DNA of 64,000 bases from the NCBI GenBank assembly GCA_025464095.1, contig JAODMF010000013.1, forward strand, positions 124,001-188,000. Direction: 5' to 3'. Position numbers and translations under genes: made by a program. The DNA is from Glaciihabitans sp. (GTDB lineage Bacteria > Actinomycetota > Actinomycetes > Actinomycetales > Microbacteriaceae). Under the pieces are notes generated by a model that saw nothing but the letters and a program-made list of their open reading frames with translations, was not told where the DNA came from and made no database searches. Below are positions 26,324 to 34,140 of the stretch, in pieces. Position 1 is the first letter of the stretch, and the number at the start of each line of letters is the position of its first letter.

Positions 26324-27522
26324 GACGTGGGTACCTTCTTCTGGGTTGCAGCGGATGCTGCGGGCGGCAGTTTCATGGCCGCCCGCACGGCGTCGCTGAG
26401 GACGTCGCCGCCGAGCGTCACGACGATTGCGCGGTGCACGTCATCCTTCGGATCGAACGCAAGGATGCCGTGCGGAAACAACGAGGCGACGACGGCAACG
26501 ACGTTCCTGCCGTACATCTGCGACGCCGATGACGGAAGGTCGGTCGCCAGTTCGCCGGCCCCGATAACCGTCACTCCGTTCGGCGTCATCGTGCTGGTGT
26601 CGGGTACGGATCCCTCGACGTTTCCGCCGCGCGCGCTCGAGCCGAGGTCCACACACACGGAGCCGGCGCGCATGCGCCCCAGCGTCGCTGCCGAGATGAG
26701 CACCGGGGGCTTGTGCCCCGGCACTTTTGCGGTCGTGATGACGATGTCGAACTCGACGATCGCCCGCTCGAGCTCCGCCTGCTGGGTGGCGCGCTCATCC
26801 GGGGTCAGTTCGACCGCGTAACCGCCGGCGTCCAGTGTCTGGGAGACCGATGAGGTCAGAAAGATCGCGCCGAGCGACTCCACCTCCCGTCGCGAGGCCT
26901 CGCGCACGTCGTAACCGGTCACGACGGCGCCGAGTCGCCGGGCCGTTGCGATCGCCTGCAAGCCGGCGACTCCTGTGCCGATCACCAGGACTTTCGCTGG
27001 AGTCGCCGTGCCCGATGCCGTGATCATCATCGGCAGGTACCTGCCGAACGCCGACGCGGCGACGACCGCAGCCCGGTAGCCCGCCGCGCTCGCCTGGGAG
27101 CTGAGGGCATCCATCGACTGGGCGCGACTGAGGGTGCGTGGAAGCAGTTCGAACGCGACGGCCGTGACTCCTCGCCCGGCGAGATCCGCCACCGTCTCGG
27201 GCTCGTTCAGCGGGTCGAGCAGGCCGATGACGGTCTGGCCAGATCGCAGCTGGGTGGCCAGAGACGCGACAGGCGCGCGCACGACAGCGAGCACATCCGA
27301 TTGCTCGATGACTTCTGTTCGCGATCCGAGGCGAGCACCGAACGTCACGTACTGTGCGTCGGGAAAGCTCGCCGCAGCTCCTGCTCCCCTCTCGACCAGC
27401 ACAGGATGACCGCGTTTCACCAGGGCGGCAACCGCGGCAGGATCGAGTGCGACCCGCCGCTCGCCCGGCGCTGTCTCGCGCACGACCCCGATGCTGACTG
27501 GGCTGGGGATGGCTTGCGTCAT
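26320..27522 (-). CDS. pntAA: NAD(P) transhydrogenase, NAD-binding alpha subunit
   Basis: A 400-residue soluble subunit binding NAD(H). IGVVRETAPGERRVAL at the N-terminus and the Rossmann motif VLVIGTGVAGLQAIATARRLGA are typical; DVREASRREVESLGA follows. The start at 27522 has GAAGGAG upstream on the minus strand; an extended frame lacks conserved sequence. It heads the pntAA-pntAB-pntB operon. Two DosR-type boxes occupy the divergent gap to the next gene, so the operon is probably induced with the stress genes. Confidence 0.94.
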   Translation of the reverse strand: MTQAIPSPVSIGVVRETAPGERRVALDPAAVAALVKRGHPVLVERGAGAAASFPDAQYVTFGARLGSRTEVIEQSDVLAVVRAPVASLATQLRSGQTVIGLLDPLNEPETVADLAGRGVTAVAFELLPRTLSRAQSMDALSSQASAAGYRAAVVAASAFGRYLPMMITASGTATPAKVLVIGTGVAGLQAIATARRLGAVVTGYDVREASRREVESLGAIFLTSSVSQTLDAGGYAVELTPDERATQQAELERAIVEFDIVITTAKVPGHKPPVLISAATLGRMRAGSVCVDLGSSARGGNVEGSVPDTSTMTPNGVTVIGAGELATDLPSSASQMYGRNVVAVVASLFPHGILAFDPKDDVHRAIVVTLGGDVLSDAVRAAMKLPPAASAATQKKVPTS

Positions 27523-27590
27523 TCCGAGTCTCCTTCTCAATCGCAGATGCGATACATCCAAGCCTCTGCGAGGCAGGATGTCTGCCCCCA

Positions 27591-27639
27591 GAGTCGAAAG
27601 TCCCGAGTGCGCCGCCGACACAAGGGGACTTTCGACCCT
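27591..27639. promoter_or_regulatory. Pair of DosR-type boxes between pntAA and the PPOX-like gene
   Basis: GGGACTTTCGACCCT (plus strand, 27625-27639) and, in opposite orientation, GGGACTTTCGACT (minus strand, 27592-27604) fit 12 and 11 of 14 core positions of the DosR consensus. They lie 69-102 bases upstream of pntAA and 51-99 upstream of the divergent gene, so a DevR-like regulator could control both transcripts. Confidence 0.65.
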
Positions 27640-27690
27640 TCTCTCCGCGCCCGGCCGGGATCAGAGTGGATACGACGAGAGGATTCACTC

Positions 27691-28143
27691 ATGACAGGCA
27701 ACAGCAGTTTCGATGGCTGGTCCCCGCAGGGGCCCGTCGAGGAGTTGTCCGATGCGGCCTGCTGGGCGCTGCTCTCGAGCAGTTCCATGGGCAGGCTCGC
27801 GTTGTCGGTCGACAACCAGCCGCACATCTTCCCTGTCGACTACTTCTGCGACGACGACAGCATCATTTTTCGCACCGCGGCAGGAACCAAGCTCGATGAC
27901 ATCGCACACAACAGCATCGTCGCGTTCGAGGTTGACGGAAGGTCGACGACGGCGAACTGGAGCGTCGTGGCCAATGGAATCGCTGTTGTCGTCAGGGACG
28001 AAGCCGAGATCGCGGCCGCCGACCGCGGGGCACTCCCCGCCTGGATACCCACGGCGCCCTACGTATACGTAAGGATCCAGCCGACCTACGTGCGCGGTCG
28101 CAGGTTCACGCACTCGCTGTTCTCCAGCTCAGCCCACTCATGA
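27691..28143 (+). CDS. Pyridoxamine 5'-phosphate oxidase-like flavin-binding protein
   Basis: A 150-residue split-barrel protein of the PPOX-like superfamily: LSSSSMGRLALSVDNQPHIFPVDYFCDDDSIIFRTAAGTKL is the N-terminal strand and flavin-contact region, VAFEVDGRST and YVYVRIQPTYVRGRRF follow. Members bind FMN, F420 or haem and many are DosR-regulated in mycobacteria. The reaction is unknown. The DosR-type boxes upstream are consistent with that group. It overlaps the VOC gene by ATGA. Confidence 0.8.
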   Translation: MTGNSSFDGWSPQGPVEELSDAACWALLSSSSMGRLALSVDNQPHIFPVDYFCDDDSIIFRTAAGTKLDDIAHNSIVAFEVDGRSTTANWSVVANGIAVVVRDEAEIAAADRGALPAWIPTAPYVYVRIQPTYVRGRRFTHSLFSSSAHS

Positions 28144-28583
28144 TCGAGGCGCTGGACCAGATTCTCGTTCGGGCGCCACTGAAGCTCGCCTCGATCGTGA
28201 TGTTCGTCACCGACCTTGACCGCTCGGTGGACTTCTACTCCACGCTTCTCAACCTCGAGCCGACGCTGCGTGACGACACCGTTGCGCTGCTGGTGGCACC
28301 CGGCGGGTATCAGCTCTACCTTCGAGCCCTCGGTCCCCGCGCGTCGCATCCGCTGGGCGGAATCGGCGCGCAATATGCACTGTGGAGCGCCGCCAGCGAG
28401 GCCGACCTGGACCGCTGTGAAGCGGCCATGCGGCAAGAGTCAACCAGGGTCGTCGTCACCCAGCACGATGGCTTTCGGATGGTTGAGGGCCGCGACCCCG
28501 ACGACGTGCCTGTGATCGTGTCTTACCCGGGACCCGACCTCGTGGCGAGGCGCGAAATCGTTCCGAGGATTTACGGGTGGTGA
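28140..28583 (+). CDS. VOC-family (glyoxalase-like) protein
   Basis: A 147-residue vicinal-oxygen-chelate protein with paired beta-alpha-beta-beta-beta units: LASIVMFVTDLDRSVDFYSTLLNLEP is the classic first strand-helix. Metal ligands cannot be assigned with confidence, so it may be a glyoxalase, dioxygenase or binding protein. The ATGA overlap with the preceding flavin protein makes them a two-gene operon under the same boxes. Confidence 0.8.
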   Translation: MIEALDQILVRAPLKLASIVMFVTDLDRSVDFYSTLLNLEPTLRDDTVALLVAPGGYQLYLRALGPRASHPLGGIGAQYALWSAASEADLDRCEAAMRQESTRVVVTQHDGFRMVEGRDPDDVPVIVSYPGPDLVARREIVPRIYGW

Positions 28584-28630
28584 CTGGTTCTCGACATCTC
28601 CGCAGGCATATACATCGAGTAGGCGCGAAG

Positions 28631-28650
28631 GTAACATTTCGTAACATACG
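28631..28650 (+). promoter_or_regulatory. Tandem GTAACAT repeat upstream of the copper-storage-like gene
   Basis: Two exact GTAACAT copies are spaced 10 bases apart (one helical turn), 23 bases before the ATG at 28673. A metal-responsive operator or overlapping -10 elements would fit. The assignment is inference. Confidence 0.45.
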
Positions 28651-28672
28651 ACCACAAGCGCGGGAGACTCAC

Positions 28673-29074
28673 ATGGACATAAGCGCAATGAAGATGGACA
28701 CTCCGATGATGGAGCGCATGGACATGACTGCCATGCAGAATTTGGTGGAGGCATGCTCGGCCTGCGAGCAGGCGTGCACGATGTGTGCGACCAGTTCGAT
28801 GGGCGTTGCCGCGATGGAGAAGTGCGCTGCAATGTGCATGAACTGCGCCGACATGAGCAACACCATGATGCGGATGACGCTGCGGCCGGCGGCGATGGAC
28901 GTGGACGGCATGATGACCATGCTGCAGGCGTGCATGATGACGGCGAACGCCTGTGCTGCCGAGTGCACGATGCATCAGGACACGAACGAACAGTGTCGGA
29001 TGTGCGCCAAGGCCTGTCAGGAACTGGCGATGGCGTGCGAGGCCATGATGGCTTCGCTGAAAGCCATGAAGTAG
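28673..29074 (+). CDS. Four-helix-bundle copper-binding protein (Csp/DUF326-like)
   Basis: A 133-residue protein with 14 cysteines and many methionines, arranged along helices as CSACEQACTMC, EKCAAMCMNC, QACMMTANACAAEC and QCRMCAKACQELAMAC. This spacing is typical of copper storage proteins, whose helical bundle holds many Cu(I) ions in its core. No signal peptide is present, so it is probably the cytosolic type. GGGAG precedes ATG 28673. No copper exporter or sensor lies next to it. Confidence 0.85.
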   Translation: MDISAMKMDTPMMERMDMTAMQNLVEACSACEQACTMCATSSMGVAAMEKCAAMCMNCADMSNTMMRMTLRPAAMDVDGMMTMLQACMMTANACAAECTMHQDTNEQCRMCAKACQELAMACEAMMASLKAMK

Positions 29075-29077
29075 CCG

Positions 29078-29416
29078 CTAACCAGCGTGAATTGCTCGCC
29101 GCACGTTGTGCTGTGAGTTGCCCACGGCGAGTACGTCGTACACCGAGTGGACCCCCACCGGATCGCCAACGGAGACCGACCCGGTGAGGTCGGAGTGATT
29201 CCACAAGCTGAGCGTGCTGTCGTCCGATAGCACGACGACGTCGATCCGGCCGCTCGCCGAGACGGCGATAACCAGCGCATCAACCCACTTGCTCGGCGTC
29301 GCAGAGGCGACGCGTTCCTGAATCTGCGGCAGCCCATGACCCGGCGCCGTGGAAGCGCAGTCATCGCGGCACGGCTCGTGCGTGCCCCGAAGACTCGAGT
29401 GAAGCGGCTGGTTCAT
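29078..29416 (-). CDS. Conserved hypothetical small protein
   Basis: A 112-residue protein converging on the copper protein gene with three bases between stops. Its C-terminal half (SKWVDALVIAVSASGRIDVVVLSDDSTLSLWNHSDLTGSV) looks like a compact beta-rich domain and resembles hypothetical proteins seen in Microbacteriaceae. The start at 29416 is the best of several; little ribosome-binding signal is visible and the message could be leaderless. Function unknown. Confidence 0.5.
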   Translation of the reverse strand: MNQPLHSSLRGTHEPCRDDCASTAPGHGLPQIQERVASATPSKWVDALVIAVSASGRIDVVVLSDDSTLSLWNHSDLTGSVSVGDPVGVHSVYDVLAVGNSQHNVRRAIHAG

Positions 29417-29532
29417 GCGTATCAGGTTAAGAAATGCGCGGGATGCCCGCCACTGCGACAGTAATACGACGCAACATTCGGCGTCAGATCGAGAGGCCTG
29501 CCGCTGACCGTGCCTCGTCACCCGAACTGGGT

Positions 29533-29583
29533 GTATCAATCGCCTGGTACAGCGATCTATGGTCTGTACTAAGCGTTTGATAC
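29533..29583. promoter_or_regulatory. Paired inverted operators upstream of the membrane protein / GntR unit
   Basis: GTACTAAGCGTTTGATAC (29566-29583) and, on the opposite strand, GTACCAGGCGATTGATAC (29533-29550) agree at 15 of 18 positions. Each has partial dyad symmetry and their centres are 33 bases apart, about three helical turns. Two face-to-face sites just before the ribosome site suit autoregulation by the YtrA-type GntR protein encoded downstream. Confidence 0.7.
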
Positions 29584-29595
29584 AGGGGAGTCAAG

Positions 29596-30564
29596 ATGAT
29601 GTATTGGGTTGCGCTGCTGGTTCCGCTGTTGACCGTGGTCGCCGCGATGGTGTTTGCCGCCGCGCGACGGCAGCCACTCGTGACGCTCGCCGGGGACGCG
29701 GACGTCGCTGCTTCGGCAACAGCGGCGAGCCAACGATCAGCCCTTCGGCTCAGGTTGGCGTTGCTGCTCACGCCAACGATTGTGGGCGTGTTGGCTGCGG
29801 CCGTGATCGCTACGTTCGGCCAGGCTGACGCTGTCGGCGGTCCGTTGGGGCGAACGACCTTCCTGCTCATCACCCCCGCCGTGGCTGCGAGTGTGGCTGC
29901 AGTTCTTCTCGGTTACGTTCCCACCTTCGGTGAATCACCAAGCGCCCGAGTAGCGGAGCTCGCCAGGCGGAATATCGGCTCGTTCGCGGGACGCGGCCCA
30001 CTCATCCGGTTCGCGGTGCTTGAGGCCCTGCTTGTTGTTGCGGTTCTCGCCTTTGGCTTCCTGGCCGCACCGCACTCCACTTCGCTCTTCTATTTCTACG
30101 AAGGCGGCATGGCCGGTGGCGGCGGAACCTTCCCAGGATTCGGGTACGGGATACCCGTACTCATTGGAGTGCTGGTGACAGGGTCGGTCTCCGCGCTCGC
30201 CCTCGCGAAGATTGCGGGAGCTCCCCGTCCGACGAACCTCGAGCTTCGCGCGGCCGATGATGCGCTTCGGCGACTCACCAGCGCCACGGTGTTGGCCATC
30301 GCTTCGTTCGCTGTTGCCGTGTCGCTGGCGGTGATTCTGCTGATGGCAGGATTCTCGTTCTGGGACGTGGCAGCGGTGAGACTCGACTTCAGCGGACATC
30401 CGGTGCCGGTCAACGCCACAGCCCAGTTCCTGGCTGCCCTGAGCCACGCGGGTGTTGGCGCGGGTGTTGGCTTCGTTGTGCTCGCGATCTACTTCCTGGT
30501 GCGGGCGGTCTCGTCGGCCACGCGGCGTCCGTTCAAGGTCGATGGATCGGGCAGCGCGTCGTGA
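29596..30564 (+). CDS. Multi-pass membrane protein coupled to a GntR regulator
   Basis: A 322-residue protein with eight or so hydrophobic segments, no ATPase motif and no recognised transport signature. Its stop overlaps the start of a GntR/YtrA regulator (GTGA at 30561), an arrangement seen in actinobacterial membrane-protein/YtrA pairs of unknown role. GGGGAG precedes the ATG. The paired operators at 29533-29583 suggest it is repressed until a cell-envelope signal appears, by analogy with YtrA systems. Confidence 0.75.
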   Translation: MMYWVALLVPLLTVVAAMVFAAARRQPLVTLAGDADVAASATAASQRSALRLRLALLLTPTIVGVLAAAVIATFGQADAVGGPLGRTTFLLITPAVAASVAAVLLGYVPTFGESPSARVAELARRNIGSFAGRGPLIRFAVLEALLVVAVLAFGFLAAPHSTSLFYFYEGGMAGGGGTFPGFGYGIPVLIGVLVTGSVSALALAKIAGAPRPTNLELRAADDALRRLTSATVLAIASFAVAVSLAVILLMAGFSFWDVAAVRLDFSGHPVPVNATAQFLAALSHAGVGAGVGFVVLAIYFLVRAVSSATRRPFKVDGSGSAS

Positions 30565-30926
30565 TGGTGCGTGTCGACTCGGCTGACCCCACGCCGCCGT
30601 ATGAGCAGATCCGACGTCAGCTGGCGGACGAAATCGGAAGCGGCAACCTGGTCGCAGGCGACAGGCTGCCGTCGGTTCGTCAGCTCGCGGGCGATTTATC
30701 CCTCGCCCCTGGCACGGTGGCTCGGGCGTATGCGGAGCTGGAAAGCGCTGGACTGGTCGAGTCAAACAGAACGGGAACTCGGGTGAAGCGAACGGCGCAA
30801 TTGCCGGACGGGTTGCGTGCCGCGGCGAAAGATTATGTGCGCGCGGCGAGGAACATGACTCTTGAGGACGCGGTCCGGGCGGTCAGGGCCGAGTGGGAAG
30901 GTCGCGGTACGGTCAGGGGGGATTAG
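30561..30926 (+). CDS. GntR-family regulator, YtrA subfamily
   Basis: A 121-residue regulator with an N-terminal winged helix-turn-helix (PPYEQIRRQLADEIGSGNLVAGDRLPSVRQLAGDLSLAPGTVARAYAELESAGLVES) and only a short C-terminal helical region, the small effector domain of the YtrA type. It is co-translated with the membrane protein upstream. It probably represses this operon through the two 18-bp sites before 29596. Confidence 0.88.
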   Translation: MMVRVDSADPTPPYEQIRRQLADEIGSGNLVAGDRLPSVRQLAGDLSLAPGTVARAYAELESAGLVESNRTGTRVKRTAQLPDGLRAAAKDYVRAARNMTLEDAVRAVRAEWEGRGTVRGD

Positions 30927-31026
30927 CCGTAGCTCCCCCACGCGAGGTCTGTTGCGGCGCATTGCGCGCGTGACAGCCGAGAGCTGCACTTTCTCAGGGC
31001 ATCCGGATGAGGTTCGGATTCTCGTT

Positions 31027-31659
31027 ATGTACCGTCTGTTGTGTTCGTTCGAGTGGCTGTCAGACCAGGAATCGGTGGGTGTTGTGCGCAGAGCCGTGGC
31101 AGTGCTGGTTCTGGTCCTTATGATCGGGGCCGCGATCGTTGGAGCCGCATTCTTCCTGCCGACCCTTTTCTCGGCCGTCCAGCCGGTCTTGCCGAAGCTC
31201 GCAGCCAGCTGTCCGCGCGTTTCGGCCGTGAAGGTCGGGACGATCAGCGTTCCTGCTGGGCCGATTGCCGGATACTGCCAGGACCAGCTTGTAAACGCCG
31301 CCCACATCATCAACGCTGCCCGGGGCCTTGGGATCGGCACGCATACCCAGGCGATCGGTGTGATGACGGCGATCGGCGAATCCGGTTTGCGCAACCTCGC
31401 CTACGGAGACGTTGCGGGAGCCGACAGTCGGGGACTTTTCCAGCAGCGGGACAACGGTGCATGGGGAACGCTCGCTGACCGAATGGATCCGTTCACGGCC
31501 GCGACGAACTTCTTTGACAAACTCACGAGCTTGCCGGGATGGAAAAATCTGAGTCCAACCGAGGCTGCCCATGCGGTGCAGGTGAACGCCGATCCCAACT
31601 ATTACACGGCCTATTGGGCGGACGCCCAGGTCATCGTTGCCGCCTTGTCGGGCACATAG
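31027..31659 (+). CDS. Membrane-anchored lysozyme/transglycosylase-like protein
   Basis: A 210-residue protein with an N-terminal membrane anchor (AVAVLVLVLMIGAAIVGAAFFLP) and an exported domain with AAHIINAARGLGIGTHTQAIGVMTAIGESGLRNLAYGD and GLFQQRDNGAWG. The helical region with the catalytic-type Glu (GESGLRN) and DSRGLFQQR resembles lysozyme-like domains that cut or bind peptidoglycan, often in phage-tail or cell-wall proteins. The start could be GTG codons about 20 residues downstream. Confidence 0.65.
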   Translation: MYRLLCSFEWLSDQESVGVVRRAVAVLVLVLMIGAAIVGAAFFLPTLFSAVQPVLPKLAASCPRVSAVKVGTISVPAGPIAGYCQDQLVNAAHIINAARGLGIGTHTQAIGVMTAIGESGLRNLAYGDVAGADSRGLFQQRDNGAWGTLADRMDPFTAATNFFDKLTSLPGWKNLSPTEAAHAVQVNADPNYYTAYWADAQVIVAALSGT

Positions 31660-31735
31660 CCACGGGCGCACTGGCGAACTGCGAGCACCTGATCGGTGCA
31701 ACTGATGACCAGCACATTCGCTTCCGCCGGGGCGC

Positions 31736-32269
31736 TCAGTGAACGTCGGTTGGGAAGCTGTAGACCGTTTGCACGGCTCCTTCGTCTGTCGCGTGCGACT
31801 CGACCAGAAGCGCTTTCACTGGTCCGGGCAGAGGTCCGAATAGGGGGATCCCGGCGCCCAAAAGTACAGGTACGCGAGTCACCGTGAGGTCAGAGAGTAA
31901 GCGGGCGGCCAGGAAGGCCTGCACGGTCCGACCGCCGTCGACGTAGACCCGTCTGGTGCCCGCGTCGCCAAGTGCTACTTGCAGCGACGGGATGTCCGGG
32001 TGAACCGTCACGGTCGAACCCCCCATATCCGGGCGTCGTGTCGGCGGCAGCGTCGTCGAAAGGACATGTATCGGCTTGCGCCGGTAAAAGTCCGGAGCCA
32101 ACTCTTGCATCACGTCATAGGTCGCGCGTCCCATCGCCAGAGCGTCGATGGAGCTAAAGAACTCCTCGAAGCCGGTGCTCTCAAAGGCGGTCAACCAATC
32201 CAACTCGCCATTCGGCCCCGCGATAAACCCGTCGAGGCTGCAGCCCAGGAATGCATGGAACGTGGCCAT
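31736..32269 (-). CDS. RibD C-terminal / dihydrofolate reductase-fold protein
   Basis: A 177-residue reductase-fold protein: FHAFLGCSLDGFIAGPNGELDWL, DALAMGRATYDVM, RRVYVDGGRTVQAFLAARLLSDLTVTRVPVLLGAGIPLF follow the DHFR/RibD pattern, including the NADPH-loop glycine pair VDGG. Such stand-alone proteins are common in soil actinobacteria; the substrate is unknown and they are not part of riboflavin operons. Confidence 0.85.
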   Translation of the reverse strand: MATFHAFLGCSLDGFIAGPNGELDWLTAFESTGFEEFFSSIDALAMGRATYDVMQELAPDFYRRKPIHVLSTTLPPTRRPDMGGSTVTVHPDIPSLQVALGDAGTRRVYVDGGRTVQAFLAARLLSDLTVTRVPVLLGAGIPLFGPLPGPVKALLVESHATDEGAVQTVYSFPTDVH

Positions 32270-32339
32270 CCCATGACCATAAGCTCATCCGCCGACATCC
32301 CACATCGGCTGTCTGGCGCGGGAGAGCACCTCCGGCCCG

Positions 32340-32438
32340 TCAGGTCTTCTTCAGCTCTTGGGCGAGCATCACGAGGATGAGCATCACGAGGATGCCGCTC
32401 GGCCCGCGGACGTACGCGAGCCTGTAGACGCCCACATC
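32340..32438 (-). pseudogene. C-terminal remnant of a VOC-family gene
   Basis: On the minus strand the frame reads VGVYRLAYVRGPSGILVML, then a repeated ILVML, then AQELKKT and stop, the usual ending of glyoxalase-like proteins. The rest of the gene is missing: homology stops near 32438, against the end of an unrelated lower-GC gene. A 15-base tandem duplication (32364-32378 and 32379-32393) has added five residues. It is best read as a fragment left at a recombination junction. Confidence 0.6.
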
Positions 32439-32442
32439 TCGA

Positions 32443-32982
32443 TTATGGCGAGGGCTCGTCGGACGACTCGCTTTTGTCGCCGGGCAGCGAGCTACGGAGT
32501 TCTGCGCTCTCCAACAACAGAAGCTCGTCAAGCCACGCCGCGAACTTCTGTTGGACTCTCTTCGGGAACAGTCCGGGGGGATCGGGCATCAGAATCCACG
32601 GAAGCAAACTTCCCCATTGCCACGACACCAGAAAGTCCGCCACGTCATATCTGGAAAGGGCGCCGCGATGAACATCGGCACTCATTGACTTCAGGAGTGA
32701 ATATCTCCAAAACCTTTCAACCCAGGCTTCCCGCCCATCTGTCGTGTCGTGCCAGTACAAGACGTCGGATGCCTTGCGGGTATCCCATAGCTTGTCAAAA
32801 TCCCACTTGCCTGCGACCCTTGCGATCTCCATCGCATCTTCAGCCGTGAGAAGCATCAACCTGTAGCCGAACGCAACGGTGTCCAGATCCATTAGCTCCA
32901 CGTCGAGACTTGAAATCAACCACTTTCGATCAATTGACGCGAAGGGGATTGCAAGCTTCAATCGCTCCAGCTCGACATCCAT
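32443..32982 (-). CDS. Hypothetical protein, possible immunity-type
   Basis: A 179-residue cytoplasmic protein not recognised from any family. It is rich in Trp and acidic residues (ESLDVELMDLDTV.., GKWDFDKLWDTRKASDVLYWHD, VSWQWGSLLPWILMPD), and its GC and codon use are lower than the surroundings. It lies next to a toxin remnant with its own candidate immunity gene, so an orphan immunity role is possible but not shown. The start at 32982 (MDVELERL) is preferred. Confidence 0.55.
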   Translation of the reverse strand: MDVELERLKLAIPFASIDRKWLISSLDVELMDLDTVAFGYRLMLLTAEDAMEIARVAGKWDFDKLWDTRKASDVLYWHDTTDGREAWVERFWRYSLLKSMSADVHRGALSRYDVADFLVSWQWGSLLPWILMPDPPGLFPKRVQQKFAAWLDELLLLESAELRSSLPGDKSESSDEPSP

Positions 32983-33108
32983 CAGACCGCCCTCTCTCTG
33001 GCTATGACAACATTTGTGGCCGCTGGAACAGAGATTCTCCATCCCACCTGCAGGTATCTCTGACGCGATCCGAACGCTCGCTCGTAGATCGCGGGCCTGC
33101 GAATCGGC

Positions 33109-33492
33109 TCAGGCTTTCCCACTTGTGAACCGAACGACACTTCGCCCGATTTTTATCTTTCTCGGGAAAACGGCGTCGGCCCCGGCTTCCGAAATGGCCA
33201 TCATCCTGCGGCAGAGTTCGATTGTCTCCTCAACGGTGATCGCGTCCGGCAACTCGGAATCAGTCTCCCAGCCGCGGTTGACTTGAATAGCAAGCCAGCA
33301 CTCGACACGCGAAAGGTAGAGGCCGATCTCGCACCATGGACTCGCCCGGCGAAGAATAAGCGCAGGAAAATTGGCGAGCCCGAAAGCGGTCCCTATCTCG
33401 AGCGTTGCTTCCCACCCCGCCGCATCCGAAACAACGTGCGCGCCCACCAACTCCTCGAGAAAGGATGCCGGGTCCATCGTCGAAAGTCTCAT
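33109..33492 (-). CDS. Hypothetical protein, candidate immunity protein
   Basis: A 127-residue cytoplasmic protein of unknown family. Its ATG at 33492 overlaps, as ATGA, the stop of a short frame that looks like the C-terminus of a secreted polymorphic toxin (33489-33691). Toxin tails followed at once by a small acidic gene are the typical layout of toxin/immunity pairs, so an immunity role is inferred. No motif proves it. Confidence 0.55.
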   Translation of the reverse strand: MRLSTMDPASFLEELVGAHVVSDAAGWEATLEIGTAFGLANFPALILRRASPWCEIGLYLSRVECWLAIQVNRGWETDSELPDAITVEETIELCRRMMAISEAGADAVFPRKIKIGRSVVRFTSGKA

Positions 33493-33691
33493 TGGCCCGT
33501 CCAGAAGTTGAGGTGGAGACCTCCCGGCCGTCCGGTCCCGATTCGGAAGATGTTGGTGCCCACCTTATTGCCGCAAACTCGGTGGCGTACTGCAGCCAGT
33601 CGGCCGCCCCGCCTTTGAGCGGACGCCTTCGGAAAGGTTCGAATTCAACTCTTGCCTCTTGGTCTCCCGTCGGCAACCATTCAACCTCCCA
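33489..33691 (-). pseudogene. Toxin C-terminal remnant, frameshifted
   Basis: Minus-strand frame one reads EVEWLPTGDQEARVEFEPF and continues to DWLQYATEFAA. A frame change near 33560-33580 then gives NKVGTNIFRIGTGRPGG and finally LHLNFWTGQ before TGA, which overlaps the start of the downstream gene. The two pieces together resemble the tail of a secreted polymorphic (Rhs/Wap-like) toxin, but no full toxin gene lies upstream. It is read as a broken passenger. The family resemblance is a visual judgement. Confidence 0.4.
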
Positions 33692-33771
33692 CTACAGGCT
33701 CGTGAGATGAAGGAGACAACTGTCGATCGTTGTCCTGACTCAGTCCGGCCTACCACAGGCAATGTGCGGCG

Positions 33772-33981
33772 TCACGTAGATAATCGAAACTCGAGGACGG
33801 TCGCTGCCACCAACGCAAGGATTGCCATCACCCCAAGGACGAGAGCCTTCCTTCGTCGAGCGGAGTGACGCTGGTAACTCACTCGGTCGCCTGCCAACCG
33901 CGCTTGTCGGGCGTCCCGCCGTGCAGCTAACGCTTTCCCGAAGTAGGCGCTGGCAGCGACGAGCAGGTCAATGACCCACAT
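33772..33981 (-). CDS. Possible small membrane protein
   Basis: A 69-residue frame with a central basic stretch (AARRDARQARLAGDRVS) and a C-terminal membrane helix (ALVLGVMAILALVAATVLEF). Upstream bases show only a weak ribosome site. The rest of 33693-34140 shows no other convincing gene. It may be real, but support is limited to the membrane segment. Confidence 0.35.
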   Translation of the reverse strand: MWVIDLLVAASAYFGKALAARRDARQARLAGDRVSYQRHSARRRKALVLGVMAILALVAATVLEFRLST

Positions 33982-34140
33982 TCTTGCCCGCCTTCTGAAG
34001 AGACACGTCTACCGCGATCATTGTAAGTGGCGCCAGAGCCAAGCAATCGGGACGCAGAAGATACTTGGCCCTCGCGTTTAGTTAGCTTCATGGCGACAGT
34101 CAATAGTTCTGTGTGGAGACAAGAGCGACAAGCGCAACCG

